DNA of 64,000 nt from Abyssibacter profundi (GTDB lineage: Bacteria; Pseudomonadota; Gammaproteobacteria; Nevskiales; OUC007). The translations under genes were made by a program, and so were the position numbers. Under the pieces are notes generated by a model. That model was given only the letters and a program-made list of their open reading frames with translations. It was not told the DNA's origin and made no database searches. Where the stretch lies: assembly GCF_003151135.1 (NCBI RefSeq), contig NZ_QEQK01000008.1, positions 105,280 to 169,279 of the forward strand. The letters are read 5' to 3'. Numbering within the stretch: the stretch's first letter is position 1; every line of letters begins with the position of its first letter. Below, one piece after another: positions 1 to 8,859 of this stretch.

Positions 1-45
1 GAGCCGAAGCCCGAGCCGAAGCCCGAGCCGAAGCCCGAGCCGAAG
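1..45 (+). repeat. Tandem 12-bp repeat encoding Glu-Pro-Lys-Pro
   Basis: The unit GAGCCGAAGCCC is repeated almost perfectly about 3.75 times from the first base, inside the partial gene. It may continue to the left of the window. Perfect codon-level repeats like this can expand or contract by slippage, so the length may vary between strains. Confidence 0.8.
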
Positions 46-117
46 CTAAAGCAGGTTGAAACCATTCTGCCGGCGCAATCCAACAAGCCGAAGCAGACGC
101 CGCCCTCGTCCAGCTAG
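1..117 (+). CDS. C-terminal end of a Pro/Glu/Lys-rich protein (partial)
   Basis: Frame 1 is open from the first base to a TAG at 115-117, giving the last 38 residues of a protein whose start lies outside the window. The visible part opens with four tandem Glu-Pro-Lys-Pro units (bases 1-45, a 12-base repeat) followed by a basic Pro/Ser tail. Such tails are typical of disordered linkers, for example the scaffold end of RNase E or TonB-like spacers. In Pseudomonas rne lies near kdsB, so RNase E is one guess, but nothing in the visible residues proves it. Confidence 0.6.
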   Translation, partial: EPKPEPKPEPKPEPKLKQVETILPAQSNKPKQTPPSSS

Positions 118-132
118 CGGAGCGCGCTCGTC

Positions 133-363
133 ATGCCCGGCCCACTGATTCAACACCAGGGCCGTGCATGGCGGGTCGTGGAATATCTGCAAGACTGCGA
201 TAGCTGGGTGCTAACCGCCGTGGACCAAACCGGCGTCATTCAATCCGACCAGTTCGGGGACCCGAGACGGCGCGTCCCCGAAACACGGCTGGTCGATCGC
301 AGCAACCACCCGCAGCTCCATGCGGAGATTCAGTCCCTGATGGCTGGCGGCGCTAACAATTGA
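133..363 (+). CDS. Small hypothetical protein, 76 aa
   Basis: An ATG at 133, 15 bases after the preceding stop, opens a 76-residue frame. Its 3' end overlaps the end of kdsB on the other strand by 34 bases. The product is soluble-looking, with no signal peptide, membrane segment or recognisable motif. The N-terminal half alternates aromatic and hydrophobic residues (W-R-V-V-E-Y, S-W-V-L-T-A-V) and could be a small beta fold. I do not recognise a family. Close spacing to the upstream gene favours co-transcription, but a chance ORF cannot be excluded. Confidence 0.5.
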   Translation: MPGPLIQHQGRAWRVVEYLQDCDSWVLTAVDQTGVIQSDQFGDPRRRVPETRLVDRSNHPQLHAEIQSLMAGGANN

Positions 364-1103
364 AGCCGAGCCAGGTCCTCGGGCGTATCCACACCCGGGG
401 GCGGCGCCTGCGCCACGACGACGGCCTGGATTTGCATGCCGTTCCACAAGGCTCGCAGCTGCTCCAGTGATTCGTCCTGCTCGGTCGGCGCCAGTGGCAG
501 CGCAGCCAGTTTCGCAAGGGCGGCGCATCGGTACGCATACAGCCCGATATGCCGCCAGGCGCCCGCATCCGGTAACGCCTGAACACCGGATAGCAATGCC
601 TTGCGTGACGCGGGAATAGGCGCCCGGCTGAAGTAGCGAGCCCGACTGTCTCCATCCAGCACCACTTTGACGACATGGGGCGAGAGAAAATCGCCGACCT
701 GGTGGATGGCATGAACCGGCGTCGCGATATCGGCCGTCGGATTCGCGACCAGCGCGTCTACGCATGCGCGGATGATCTCCGGCGGCATCATCGGTTCGTC
801 ACCCTGCAAATTAACCACAATGTGGTCATCCGCCCAGCCCAAACGCTGGGCAACTTCGTGAATGCGGTCGGTTCCTGAAGTATGCGCGGTCGATGTCATC
901 TCACACGGCAGCCCGAACGGCGCCAGAGCATCAACGACACGACGATCATCCGTGGCGACAATGACCTCGCCAGCCCCGCTTAAGCGCCCCGCCTCGGCTG
1001 TTTGCGCAACCAGCGGACGGCCATGCAAATCGGCCAACACCTTGGCCGGAAACCGTTCCGATCCATAACGCGCGGGGACAACAACCGAAAACGACGGGCT
1101 CAT
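330..1103 (-). CDS. kdsB: 3-deoxy-manno-octulosonate cytidylyltransferase
   Basis: KdsB joins CTP to Kdo to give CMP-Kdo, the donor for the LPS inner core, in the cytoplasm. The 257-residue product has the family's usual length and motifs: the nucleotide-binding P-A-R-Y-G-S-E-R near residue 10, A-T-D-D near 50, S-G-T-D-R near 76, N-L-Q-G-D-E-P near 98, and H-I-G-L-Y-A-Y-R near 187. Its ATG overlaps the stop of the upstream Trm112-like gene by 3 bases within ATGA, so the two are translationally coupled. It is the last gene of the lpxK-Trm112-kdsB run, and its 3' end overlaps a small plus-strand ORF. Confidence 0.97.
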   Translation of the reverse strand: MSPSFSVVVPARYGSERFPAKVLADLHGRPLVAQTAEAGRLSGAGEVIVATDDRRVVDALAPFGLPCEMTSTAHTSGTDRIHEVAQRLGWADDHIVVNLQGDEPMMPPEIIRACVDALVANPTADIATPVHAIHQVGDFLSPHVVKVVLDGDSRARYFSRAPIPASRKALLSGVQALPDAGAWRHIGLYAYRCAALAKLAALPLAPTEQDESLEQLRALWNGMQIQAVVVAQAPPPGVDTPEDLARLQLLAPPAIRD

Positions 1104-1273
1104 TCGTCCGGGTCGAGTTCGCGAGCCTCGGATTCCAGCATCACAGGAATCCCATCACGAATCGGATAGGCCAACCGGCTGGCATCGCAAATCAGCTCCT
1201 TGTGATCCTCACTCAACCGCAGAGGGGCCTTCGAGACCGGGCAGACCAGTAAATCCAGCAACTTATTATCCAA
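1100..1273 (-). CDS. Trm112-family (YcaR-like) zinc-ribbon-type small protein
   Basis: A 57-residue frame starts with TTG at 1273, preceded by GGAG eight bases upstream on the minus strand, and ends in a TGA overlapping the kdsB ATG. The sequence begins [13 protein letters not shown] and continues with [12 protein letters not shown], which is the pattern of the Trm112/YcaR/UPF0434 family. Of the usual cysteines, C-P near residue 10 and one Cys near residue 29 are present, but not the second member of each pair. The lpxK-YcaR-kdsB order is conserved in many Gammaproteobacteria. The exact role in bacteria is unclear; archaeal and eukaryotic relatives activate methyltransferases. The TTG start makes it easy for gene finders to miss. 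Confidence 0.9.
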   Translation of the reverse strand: MDNKLLDLLVCPVSKAPLRLSEDHKELICDASRLAYPIRDGIPVMLESEARELDPDE

Positions 1274-1295
1274 CGGAGTGACTCCAAAAGCTGTG

Positions 1296-2315
1296 CTATG
1301 GCGTGGACACTAACGTCCGCAGGCGATTCACCTGGGCATTCAGGGCCTCACGGAATCCGGGACCCGGCTCCACCCTGGCCGAAACCTGGTAGAGCCGACG
1401 GTCACCGAAGTGACGGCATTTTACGGCGTCCTTGCTTGTCATCAGTACAGGGCAATCATCGCCGAAGGCCAGATCGTCGGGCCGAAAGATATGGTGGTCC
1501 GGAAACGGATGTGCCTGTACCTGCAGGCCTGCCCGACGCAAAGCATTGAAAAAACGTTCCGGCAGGCCAATCCCGGCAACGGCGTGAACCCGCCGGCCAG
1601 CCCAGGTGTGTAGCGGCGCCACATCGTCCGTGCTCAAGGATTCCACCCGATCGGCATGGACATCGAACTGAAACACCGCAGCCCCCGGCAACAGACGCCG
1701 GACAGCGGCTAGCCCCAAGGCCCCACCCCCACGCACCGCCACCAGATCACAGTGGCGCGCGCGGCGCAGCGGTTCTCGCAGGGGCCCGGCCGGCAGGAGC
1801 CATCGATTGCCGAATAGACGCTCCCCATCGACCACCAACACCTCCGCGGCTCGGGCCATGGCGTAATGCTGCAAACCATCGTCTGCCAGCAACACGTCGC
1901 AGCTCGGCGCCAATGCGGCCACGGCATCCGACCGACGCTCGGCGACCGCCACGGGCAATCCGCCATCGGCCAGCAGGGCGGGCTCATCACCTAGCGCCTC
2001 GGCCTCCGCCCGCTGCCCATCCGACACGGTCACGAGGCCACGAGACTGGCGGCCATAGCCTCGGGAGACCACGCCGACTCGCAAGCCCTGATCTTGTAGA
2101 TAACCGGCCAGCCAGGCCACCAGCGGCGTCTTGCCGACCCCTCCGACGGTCAGGTTCCCGACCACAATAACCGGGACATCGGATGCTTGGCTGCGCAGCC
2201 AACCCCTGCGGTACCCCAGGCGTCGCAGCGCCGTGACCAGTCCAAACAGCCAGGCGACGGGCCAGAAGAGCCAGGCCAGAGGATGCCACCGCGATTGCCA
2301 TACCCGTTCGATCAC
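1296..2315 (-). CDS. lpxK: Tetraacyldisaccharide 4'-kinase
   Basis: LpxK phosphorylates the 4' position of the lipid A disaccharide precursor at the inner membrane, giving lipid IVA. The 339-residue product has an N-terminal hydrophobic segment (about residues 13-30) that anchors it, then a P-loop [11 protein letters not shown] near residue 60. The family signature A-D-D-G-L-Q-H follows near 145 and the [10 protein letters not shown] motif near 175. The start at 2315 is a GTG. The gene lies 15 bases after msbA and 22 before the Trm112-like gene, an operon for finishing and exporting lipid A. Confidence 0.97.
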   Translation of the reverse strand: MIERVWQSRWHPLAWLFWPVAWLFGLVTALRRLGYRRGWLRSQASDVPVIVVGNLTVGGVGKTPLVAWLAGYLQDQGLRVGVVSRGYGRQSRGLVTVSDGQRAEAEALGDEPALLADGGLPVAVAERRSDAVAALAPSCDVLLADDGLQHYAMARAAEVLVVDGERLFGNRWLLPAGPLREPLRRARHCDLVAVRGGGALGLAAVRRLLPGAAVFQFDVHADRVESLSTDDVAPLHTWAGRRVHAVAGIGLPERFFNALRRAGLQVQAHPFPDHHIFRPDDLAFGDDCPVLMTSKDAVKCRHFGDRRLYQVSARVEPGPGFREALNAQVNRLRTLVSTP

Positions 2316-2330
2316 GGCCCGCCGCCCGAA

Positions 2331-4085
2331 CTAGTCGTCTTCAAACTGCAATTGATGCAGCGCGGCATAGGCACCGTTGCGACGCAGCAGATCCGTGTGG
2401 GTCCCCTGCTCGACAACGCGGCCATCGTCCATCACCACGATCAGGTCGGCATTCTGGATCGTCGAAAGCCGGTGCGCGATCACCAGCGTGGTCCGGCCTT
2501 TCATCAAGCCTTCTAAGGCCGCCTGAATCTTACGCTCGGATTCTGTATCCAGCGCCGAAGTGGCCTCATCAAGAATCAGAATCGGGGCATCCTTGAGAAT
2601 CGCACGGGCGATGGCAATGCGCTGTCGCTGACCACCCGACAACAACACGCCGTTCTGACCGATTTGTGTGTCGAAACCCTGCTCCAGTCGCTCAATGAAC
2701 TCGAGCGCATGCGCGCTGCGGGCCGCCTGACGAATGTCCTCATCGGAGACCGGACGACCCACGCCATAGGCGATGTTCTCGCCAACCGTGGCATTGAACA
2801 GCGTCACGCTTTGGTCAACGAGCGCAATCTGTCTCCGCAAACTGGTCAGCTCGTAGTCCTCAAGCGCATGCCCATCCAGACGAATCTCACCGGATGAGGG
2901 CTGGTAGAAGCGCGGAATCAGCGATAACAAGCTGGTTTTTCCACTCCCAGAGCGACCGACAAACGCCACCACCTGGCCTGCAGGCACGGTCAGATCTACC
3001 CCATTCACCGCGGGCTTGCTGCTGTCGGTGTAACGCAGGCTGACGGCATCGAAGACCAGCTCGCCGTTCACCCGGTCGATCACCCGCTGACCCGTATCCT
3101 GCTCGGGGGTCTGGTCCAGCAGATCAAAGATCTCGGCGGCAGCGGAGATACCGCGCTGGATCCGCTCGTTCACCGTTGTCAGGTTGCGCAGTGGTCGCAA
3201 AAGCCCGATCAGCCCCCCCATGAAAGCGGCGAATGCGCCCGGCGTCATGGTTGGCTGCGTCGTGGCAATGAACACAATGGCCGAGATGGCAAAGGCCGCA
3301 ATCCATTGAATCAATGCGGTGCTGCCGACCTGCGACAGCACCATCTTGAGATGTTGCCGCCGGTTGTACTCGTTGACTTCCTCGAAGCGCTCGGCCTCCA
3401 GCGTCTGCCCACCAAAGACCTTGACCACGCGATGGCCTGAGATCACCTCGTCAGCGACGTGGACGGTGTTGCCCATGGAGTTCTGAATGCGCCTTGACAG
3501 CTTGCGGAAGCGCCGGCTGACGATGCGGACCAACCCCGCGATTAACGGACCCACCACCAGAACAAAGCAGGCCAGCTTCCAATTGAGATAGACGATCAGG
3601 CAAAGCAGGCCGATCACGGTCAGACCATCCTTGATGACCGTGCCGATGGCAGAGGTTGTGGATTCAGCGACCTGATCCACGTGATACGTCAGACGAGCGA
3701 TGAGCTGCCCACCCGCCTCCCGGTCAAAAAAGCTCACGGGTAGACGCAGGTACTGCGAGAACAAGTCCGTGCGAATGGTCTTGATGACCTTTCGCCCGAC
3801 CCAGGCCATGCAATAACTGGCGGTGAGTTGCGCCACGCCTCGGGTCAGGAAAAGCACCAGGATGGCGATGGGCATCAAGCGAATGATCTTGGGGTCGCGC
3901 TCCACGAAACTGCCGTCCAGCAGCGGCTGCATGAGCGCGGTCAGCCCCACGTCCGCGGCCGACAGCAGGGTCATGCCGACAATCGCCAGCAAAAACATGC
4001 GCCAGTGCGGCGTGGCGTAACCCAGAAGGCGGCGATAGACCTGTCGTGGCGTCGGGTCTGAGTCCCCAGTCAGTACGTCTGTCAT
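2331..4085 (-). CDS. msbA: Lipid A flippase, ABC transporter MsbA
   Basis: MsbA is a homodimeric half-transporter that flips lipid A-core from the inner to the outer leaflet of the inner membrane. The 584-residue protein has an N-terminal six-helix membrane domain (residues about 25-320) and a C-terminal ATPase domain. The latter shows Walker A G-R-S-G-S-G-K-T, ABC signature L-S-G-G-Q-R-Q-R, Walker B I-L-I-L-D-E-A-T-S and the switch His in I-A-H-R-L-S-T. Length matches E. coli MsbA. It precedes lpxK by 15 bases, the usual msbA-lpxK pairing. Confidence 0.96.
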   Translation of the reverse strand: MTDVLTGDSDPTPRQVYRRLLGYATPHWRMFLLAIVGMTLLSAADVGLTALMQPLLDGSFVERDPKIIRLMPIAILVLFLTRGVAQLTASYCMAWVGRKVIKTIRTDLFSQYLRLPVSFFDREAGGQLIARLTYHVDQVAESTTSAIGTVIKDGLTVIGLLCLIVYLNWKLACFVLVVGPLIAGLVRIVSRRFRKLSRRIQNSMGNTVHVADEVISGHRVVKVFGGQTLEAERFEEVNEYNRRQHLKMVLSQVGSTALIQWIAAFAISAIVFIATTQPTMTPGAFAAFMGGLIGLLRPLRNLTTVNERIQRGISAAAEIFDLLDQTPEQDTGQRVIDRVNGELVFDAVSLRYTDSSKPAVNGVDLTVPAGQVVAFVGRSGSGKTSLLSLIPRFYQPSSGEIRLDGHALEDYELTSLRRQIALVDQSVTLFNATVGENIAYGVGRPVSDEDIRQAARSAHALEFIERLEQGFDTQIGQNGVLLSGGQRQRIAIARAILKDAPILILDEATSALDTESERKIQAALEGLMKGRTTLVIAHRLSTIQNADLIVVMDDGRVVEQGTHTDLLRRNGAYAALHQLQFEDD

Positions 4086-4133
4086 CGCGCGATGATAGTG
4101 GCCTGTTGCGCTGCATCCAACTGCAGCGTTTCC

Positions 4134-6428
4134 CTAACGGGCAGCGGCCTCGCCACTTCGCGCGCGCCACGGACGGGAATACGCCTGCCGGTACTGCCAC
4201 TGCAGTCCGGCGGGCCCGTTCAGGGGAAGCACAATGCGCAGCTGCCCGGTGTCTCCGGTGACGAACAACGGCATCCCACGATCGACGTAGCGCGCCCGAA
4301 CCTGTGGGCGCGGAAATCCCCATCGATTGCGCCACCCGGCCGCCACAACGGCGAAATCGGGCGCCACAGCATCGATAAACCCAGGCGTCGAGGAACTGGC
4401 GCTGCCATGATGCGCGACCAGCAGCATGTCGCTATCCAAATCTGCGGGCATCCGGGTGTACAGGTCTCGTTCGACCGTTGCCTCTATATCGCCCGTCAAC
4501 AATGCAGAGGCACCACCAGGCGATTCGATCCGCAGCACGCAGGAGGTATTGTTTCCGGCGCCCTGCGCATCGCCCTTGGTCCCGGGGTGAAGCCACTCGA
4601 ATCGGACGTCATCCCAGGTCCAGTGGGCGCCCGCCTGGCAGGGTTGACCGCCATAGCCCCAGCGTTCCGCTCCAGGATACGCCGCCATCACGGCCGCCGC
4701 CCCACCCGCATGGTCGTTGTCACCGTGGGAGACAACAAGGCGGTCCAACTCTCGCAGCCCGTTGGCCCGCAGCATCGGCACGACAACGGCCGCGCCGGTA
4801 TCGAAGCCACTGGCATAGGCCGGCCCGGCGTCGTACACCAAACTGTGGCGCGGCGTGCGTACCACGACCGAAAGCCCCTGCCCCACGTCCAGTACATCAA
4901 TCCATGCGCCGGCGGCCGGCATGCGTTCTGTCGGGCACAACAACGGGAGCCAGAGCAATGCGCCCAGCCCGCGCAAGCTCCAGGGCAATGGCGCCAGGAT
5001 GACTGCAGTGCCAAGCAACGCCAGCGCAGCTGCAGCCCACCCCGGCGTCAGACTGGCGCTCGCCCAGGCCTGGCTACTCATCGCATCCAGCCCGTCCATT
5101 CCCCAGCTCAGTCCGCCGGCGACCACAGAGAGCAGCGGCCCGAACACAGCGGGCAGCCAAAGGGCACCGACCGCCAGCCCCAGCACCAAGGGCACGATCA
5201 CGGCGAATGCGGGTACCAGCAAGAGGTTGAGCAGCACACCGACCAGCGAAGACTCACCGAACCAGAACAGCGTCAGCGGCGCCAGTCCAAGCGACAGGCC
5301 GATTTGCAACAAGATCAGCGCAGGCAGGGGCGCTGCGCGGGGAAGCAACGGCGCCATCCAGGCAATCCAGCCCACCGCCCCAAATGACAACCAGAAACCC
5401 GGGTCCAGGGTCGCGAGCGGATCCAGTCCCAATACCAGCAAGGCGGCCGCCGACAATCCGATCCCGAGACCCGGTCGACCCGGGCCCCAGAGCGACACCG
5501 CCAGAACCGCGACCATGATCCACGCACGCTGGGTAGAGACCGACCAACCTGCCGCCGTGGCATAGGCGGCCGCTGCGGCCACGCCGATCACCGCGCCCAC
5601 CATCGGTGCTGGCCACAGCAGACAAAGTCTCGCCGACAGTCGCCACAGGCGTGCCCCGAGCCAACCTGCCAGCCCCGCCAACAACCCGATGTGGAGGCCA
5701 GAAATCGCGACCAGATGCCCGACGCCCGTTCGCCTTAGCGTGGCCCAGGCATCCTGGTCGAATCCACGCCGATCGCCCACCACAAGGGCCCGTACCACGG
5801 CCGCCCCTGCGGATGCGCCAAGCCCTTCGTTGAGCTGATGCCCGACTCGGTCACGCCAGCGATCGACGTCTGCCCGGTTGGCATCACAGCGCTCACCTCC
5901 ACGGACGGTGCCCCGCGCGGCAAACCCCTGACGCAACAACCACCGCTCGTAATCGAACCCGCCCTCGTTGGCCAGTCCGCGCAAATCGCGCAGCCGGACG
6001 TGCAGGCGCCAGCAATCCCCCGAGTGCAAGCTTGGCGCGCTGCGATACCAGCTCAGCCACAGCACCTCATCGCTGTCGGACACCTGGAACCGGAACCGTG
6101 CGCGATGCTCGTCTCGAGACGGCAAATCGATGATATGTCCCGCGACAACGGCCACATCGGCCGTCGCCGACCAACGCTGCGCAAGCCGGTCACCCACCAC
6201 GCTTAGGCTGAGCGCGCTCCAAAGCGACCATCCCATCCCCAGCAGCGCCAGGCCCGCCAAGGCCCGTGATGCGGTCCCGACCCGTGTGGACCGAAGCGCC
6301 CCGGCGAGCAGTAGCAGCACACACGCCATCGCGCAGACCAGCCAAATCGCACGCGCGTCCACCCACCCGCTGACCGCAGCCAGTTGCCCCAGCACAGCGG
6401 CAACCGCCAACCAACGCAAATCCAGCAT
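4134..6428 (-). CDS. comEC: DNA internalization protein ComEC/Rec2
   Basis: ComEC is the inner-membrane channel through which single-stranded DNA enters during natural transformation. The 764-residue product has the three expected parts: an N-terminal soluble domain with paired Cys (about residues 95-200), a multi-helix Competence domain starting at a conserved V-G-H-L-V-A-I-S-G-L-H-I-G-L (near residue 232), and a C-terminal metallo-beta-lactamase domain. The last shows H-G-D-N-D-H-A-G-G, A-H-H-G-S and T-G-D motifs. The MBL metal ligands look intact, so a nuclease role is plausible. It sits 48 bases upstream of msbA in the same direction. ComEC near msbA is common in Gammaproteobacteria and does not by itself show competence. 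Confidence 0.95.
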   Translation of the reverse strand: MLDLRWLAVAAVLGQLAAVSGWVDARAIWLVCAMACVLLLLAGALRSTRVGTASRALAGLALLGMGWSLWSALSLSVVGDRLAQRWSATADVAVVAGHIIDLPSRDEHRARFRFQVSDSDEVLWLSWYRSAPSLHSGDCWRLHVRLRDLRGLANEGGFDYERWLLRQGFAARGTVRGGERCDANRADVDRWRDRVGHQLNEGLGASAGAAVVRALVVGDRRGFDQDAWATLRRTGVGHLVAISGLHIGLLAGLAGWLGARLWRLSARLCLLWPAPMVGAVIGVAAAAAYATAAGWSVSTQRAWIMVAVLAVSLWGPGRPGLGIGLSAAALLVLGLDPLATLDPGFWLSFGAVGWIAWMAPLLPRAAPLPALILLQIGLSLGLAPLTLFWFGESSLVGVLLNLLLVPAFAVIVPLVLGLAVGALWLPAVFGPLLSVVAGGLSWGMDGLDAMSSQAWASASLTPGWAAAALALLGTAVILAPLPWSLRGLGALLWLPLLCPTERMPAAGAWIDVLDVGQGLSVVVRTPRHSLVYDAGPAYASGFDTGAAVVVPMLRANGLRELDRLVVSHGDNDHAGGAAAVMAAYPGAERWGYGGQPCQAGAHWTWDDVRFEWLHPGTKGDAQGAGNNTSCVLRIESPGGASALLTGDIEATVERDLYTRMPADLDSDMLLVAHHGSASSSTPGFIDAVAPDFAVVAAGWRNRWGFPRPQVRARYVDRGMPLFVTGDTGQLRIVLPLNGPAGLQWQYRQAYSRPWRARSGEAAAR

Positions 6429-6450
6429 CGGCCAGGCGGGCGCAGCCCGA

Positions 6451-7137
6451 TCAGACCGCTTCTAACCGCCCGTCGCGCAACAGGCAGCGACGATCCAGCC
6501 GGGCGGCCAGACCATGATCATGGGTCACCACCACCAAGCTGGTCCCCAGTTCGCGGTTCAGTGATTGCATGAGCTCAAACACGCTATCGGCGCTATCGCT
6601 GTCAAGGTTGCCCGTCGGCTCGTCGGCCAGCATGCAGGCGGGACGCGTGACCAGCGCCCGGGCGACAGCCGCGCGTTGACGCTCGCCACCCGACAGCTCA
6701 CCCGGTTTGTGGTCCAACCGGTGTCCCAAGCCCACTCGCTCCAACAACGCCTGGGCTTGCGCCCGTGCACTGCGTGCGGCCTCCCCACGACGGATGACAA
6801 GAGGCATGGCGACATTGTCCAACGCCGTGAACTCTGGCAGCAGGTGATGGAACTGGTAGACGAACCCCAGCTTGGCGTTACGCAGTCGCCCACGCCCTGC
6901 ATCACTCAACGACGCCATGGCCTGACCGTCCACGAACACCTCACCCGCACTCGGCGTGTCCAGACCGCCGAGAACATGCAGCAGCGTGCTCTTACCGGAG
7001 CCCGAGGCGCCCAGTATCGCGACGCTCTCGCCAGCCGCCACCTGTAAATCCAGCGACTCCAGGACCTGGACCGAGGCCCGCCCTTCCCGAAAGCCCTTGC
7101 TCACACCCCTGGCCTCAATCCGCGGCTGCTCACTCAT
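6451..7137 (-). CDS. lolD: Lipoprotein-releasing ABC transporter ATPase LolD
   Basis: LolD powers release of outer-membrane lipoproteins from the inner membrane to LolA. I place the start at 7137, because this ATG lies in an overlap with the lolC stop (8 bases) and the protein then begins M-S-E-Q-P-R-I-E-A, as in the family; the open frame extends 30 codons further upstream without homology. The 228-residue product has Walker [10 protein letters not shown], signature L-S-G-G-E-R-Q-R, Walker [13 protein letters not shown] and a switch His in V-T-H-D. It is translationally coupled to the permease gene. Confidence 0.96.
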   Translation of the reverse strand: MSEQPRIEARGVSKGFREGRASVQVLESLDLQVAAGESVAILGASGSGKSTLLHVLGGLDTPSAGEVFVDGQAMASLSDAGRGRLRNAKLGFVYQFHHLLPEFTALDNVAMPLVIRRGEAARSARAQAQALLERVGLGHRLDHKPGELSGGERQRAAVARALVTRPACMLADEPTGNLDSDSADSVFELMQSLNRELGTSLVVVTHDHGLAARLDRRCLLRDGRLEAV

Positions 7138-8377
7138 AGCGTAGGGCCTCCGCGGGCTGGACCCGAGCAGCTCGCCAGGCCGGATAAATCGTCGAAACAA
7201 GCCCCAGCACAAGCGACAAACCTGCAATCTTCAAGACATCCGAACCATGCAGTTCCGAGGGCAGATCGCTGATGTAATAGACATCGGCGGCGAGAAAGTC
7301 CTGATGCAGCAAGCGTTCCAGCGCCGGGACCAGGGTCTCCACGTTCAGCGCCAGCCCGATTCCACCCGCCAGGCCCAATGCGGTTCCGACCAGACCGATC
7401 AGCGCGCCCTGCACGATGAAGATCATCGTCACCGAACCCGGTGAGACGCCCAGCGTTCTAAGAATCGCGATATCTGCCTGCTTGTCGGTTACGACCATGA
7501 CCAGCGTCGAGACGATATTGAACGCGGCCACGGCGACGATCAGACTCAGGATGACGAACATCACGATCTTTTCGGTCCGCACGGCGCGAAAGAAATTCGC
7601 ATGTTGCTGTGTCCAGTCCCGCACGTAGACAAAACCGGGGAGCAGATCTGCAACCTCACGGCTGACGCGCGGTGCGGCAAACATGTCCTTGAGCTTAAGC
7701 CGCAGGCCAGTGACGCGATCACCCAGCCGGTACAGCGCCGCGGCATCATCAATGTGCATGTACACCATGGATCGGTCGTATTCGTACATGCCGATTTCAA
7801 ATACGCCCGTCACGGTAAATCGCCTGAAACGCGGGGTCAGTCCAGCCGGCGTGACACTGGCCTGGGGAATCATCAAGTCCACCTTGTCCCCAGGCGCCAG
7901 CCCCAGCGCACGGGCCAGTTCGATGCCCACCACCAAACCGAAGGCTCCCGCCTCGAGGTCGGTTAGCGCACCGGATACCATGTGATCGCCAACATCTGAG
8001 ACCGCGATCTCCTGACTGGGCTCGATGCCTCGCAGCAACACGCCGGACAGCGTACCCGCGCGGCGTGCCATGCCCTCGCCCTCGACATAAGGTGCCACGC
8101 CCAGCACATCCGGGTGGCGCCCCGCCAGCTCCGCCACCGCTTGTGGTGCCTCGAGTCCGCCCTCGAAGGCAGCGACGGTGGCATGCGAGGTCATGCCCAG
8201 AATGCGTTCACGCAATTCGCGCTCGAATCCGTTCATGACAGACAGCACCGTGATCAATGCCGTCACACCCAGCGCGATGCCAAGCATGGAAATCAATGAG
8301 ATGAACGAGATGAAATGATTACGGCGCTTGGCGCGCGTGTAGCGCAGGCCAATGGCCAGTTCGAAGGGCTGGAACAT
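7130..8377 (-). CDS. lolC: Lipoprotein-releasing ABC transporter permease (LolC/LolE/LolF type)
   Basis: This 415-residue permease partners LolD in extracting lipoproteins from the inner membrane. It starts [14 protein letters not shown] and has a first membrane helix near residues 22-48. A large periplasmic domain of the MacB/LolC type follows (about 50-245), then three C-terminal helices of an FtsX domain (about 270-400). Only one permease gene is present here; many Gammaproteobacteria have lolC and lolE flanking lolD. A second permease could lie elsewhere, or this could be a LolF-type protein that replaces both. The gene is divergent from the small protein at 8454, with a 76-base gap. Confidence 0.93.
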   Translation of the reverse strand: MFQPFELAIGLRYTRAKRRNHFISFISLISMLGIALGVTALITVLSVMNGFERELRERILGMTSHATVAAFEGGLEAPQAVAELAGRHPDVLGVAPYVEGEGMARRAGTLSGVLLRGIEPSQEIAVSDVGDHMVSGALTDLEAGAFGLVVGIELARALGLAPGDKVDLMIPQASVTPAGLTPRFRRFTVTGVFEIGMYEYDRSMVYMHIDDAAALYRLGDRVTGLRLKLKDMFAAPRVSREVADLLPGFVYVRDWTQQHANFFRAVRTEKIVMFVILSLIVAVAAFNIVSTLVMVVTDKQADIAILRTLGVSPGSVTMIFIVQGALIGLVGTALGLAGGIGLALNVETLVPALERLLHQDFLAADVYYISDLPSELHGSDVLKIAGLSLVLGLVSTIYPAWRAARVQPAEALRYE

Positions 8378-8453
8378 CCTGCGATTCTACTTGTTTTCGT
8401 GCCCCTGGGCCGGTGCTATAGTCATGATCATTCTGAAAAAAGTCGATTTGGGC

Positions 8454-8786
8454 ATGCGCAACTGGGTGTTGATCAGCGGACTGACCATGGCGCTCGCGGC
8501 GTTTCAGGCGCCGGCCGACGTGCTGGACCTGCCAGCCGGGGATCAGCCGCTGGGCGAACAGCTCAGCCGTCCAGCCACCCCAACGCGTGGCATGAGCAAG
8601 ACCTCCGTACGTCGGCAGTACGGCGAGCCGTCCCGCCGCGTTGCAGCCGTCGGCGATCCGCCCATTTCCCGCTGGATTTACCCCGAGTTCGTCGTCGTCT
8701 TCGAGCATCAGTTCGTCCTGCACGCCGTCGTGCCCGACGCGCCCGCTCCCATCTACCGCGCCAACGAACTGCGGCCGGCGCATTAG
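8454..8786 (+). CDS. Small periplasmic protein with BamE/SmpA-like fold (hypothetical)
   Basis: I choose the ATG at 8454 because it starts a plausible signal peptide (M-R-N-W-V-L-I-S-G-L, then A-L-A-A-F-Q-A); the open frame extends upstream to 8352 but overlaps lolC. The 110-residue product has T-R-G-M-S-K-T-S-V-R-R-Q-Y-G-E-P near residue 44 and a following W-I-Y/F-V-V-V-F-E-H strand pattern. This resembles BamE/SmpA-type repeats (G-M-s-k-x-x-V-x-x-x-x-G-x-P). Similar small proteins sit beside lol genes in other Gammaproteobacteria, from memory. The function is unknown. A possible -10 element, TATAGT at 8416-8421, lies just upstream. Confidence 0.75.
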   Translation: MRNWVLISGLTMALAAFQAPADVLDLPAGDQPLGEQLSRPATPTRGMSKTSVRRQYGEPSRRVAAVGDPPISRWIYPEFVVVFEHQFVLHAVVPDAPAPIYRANELRPAH

Positions 8787-8859
8787 ATCTGCCCCGGCGT
8801 TTGTGCCGGCGCGCCCCCCCACCAACCAGCCAATCGAACGACTGACTGGAGCCGTCATC

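Noticed and set aside
4092-5387. 431-residue plus-strand ORF
   Set aside because: It is fully antisense to comEC, has low-complexity Pro/Arg/Gln composition and no motif; comEC has intact family motifs.
8352-8453. Longer N terminus of the small periplasmic protein
   Set aside because: It overlaps the lolC start on the other strand and the signal peptide begins at 8454.
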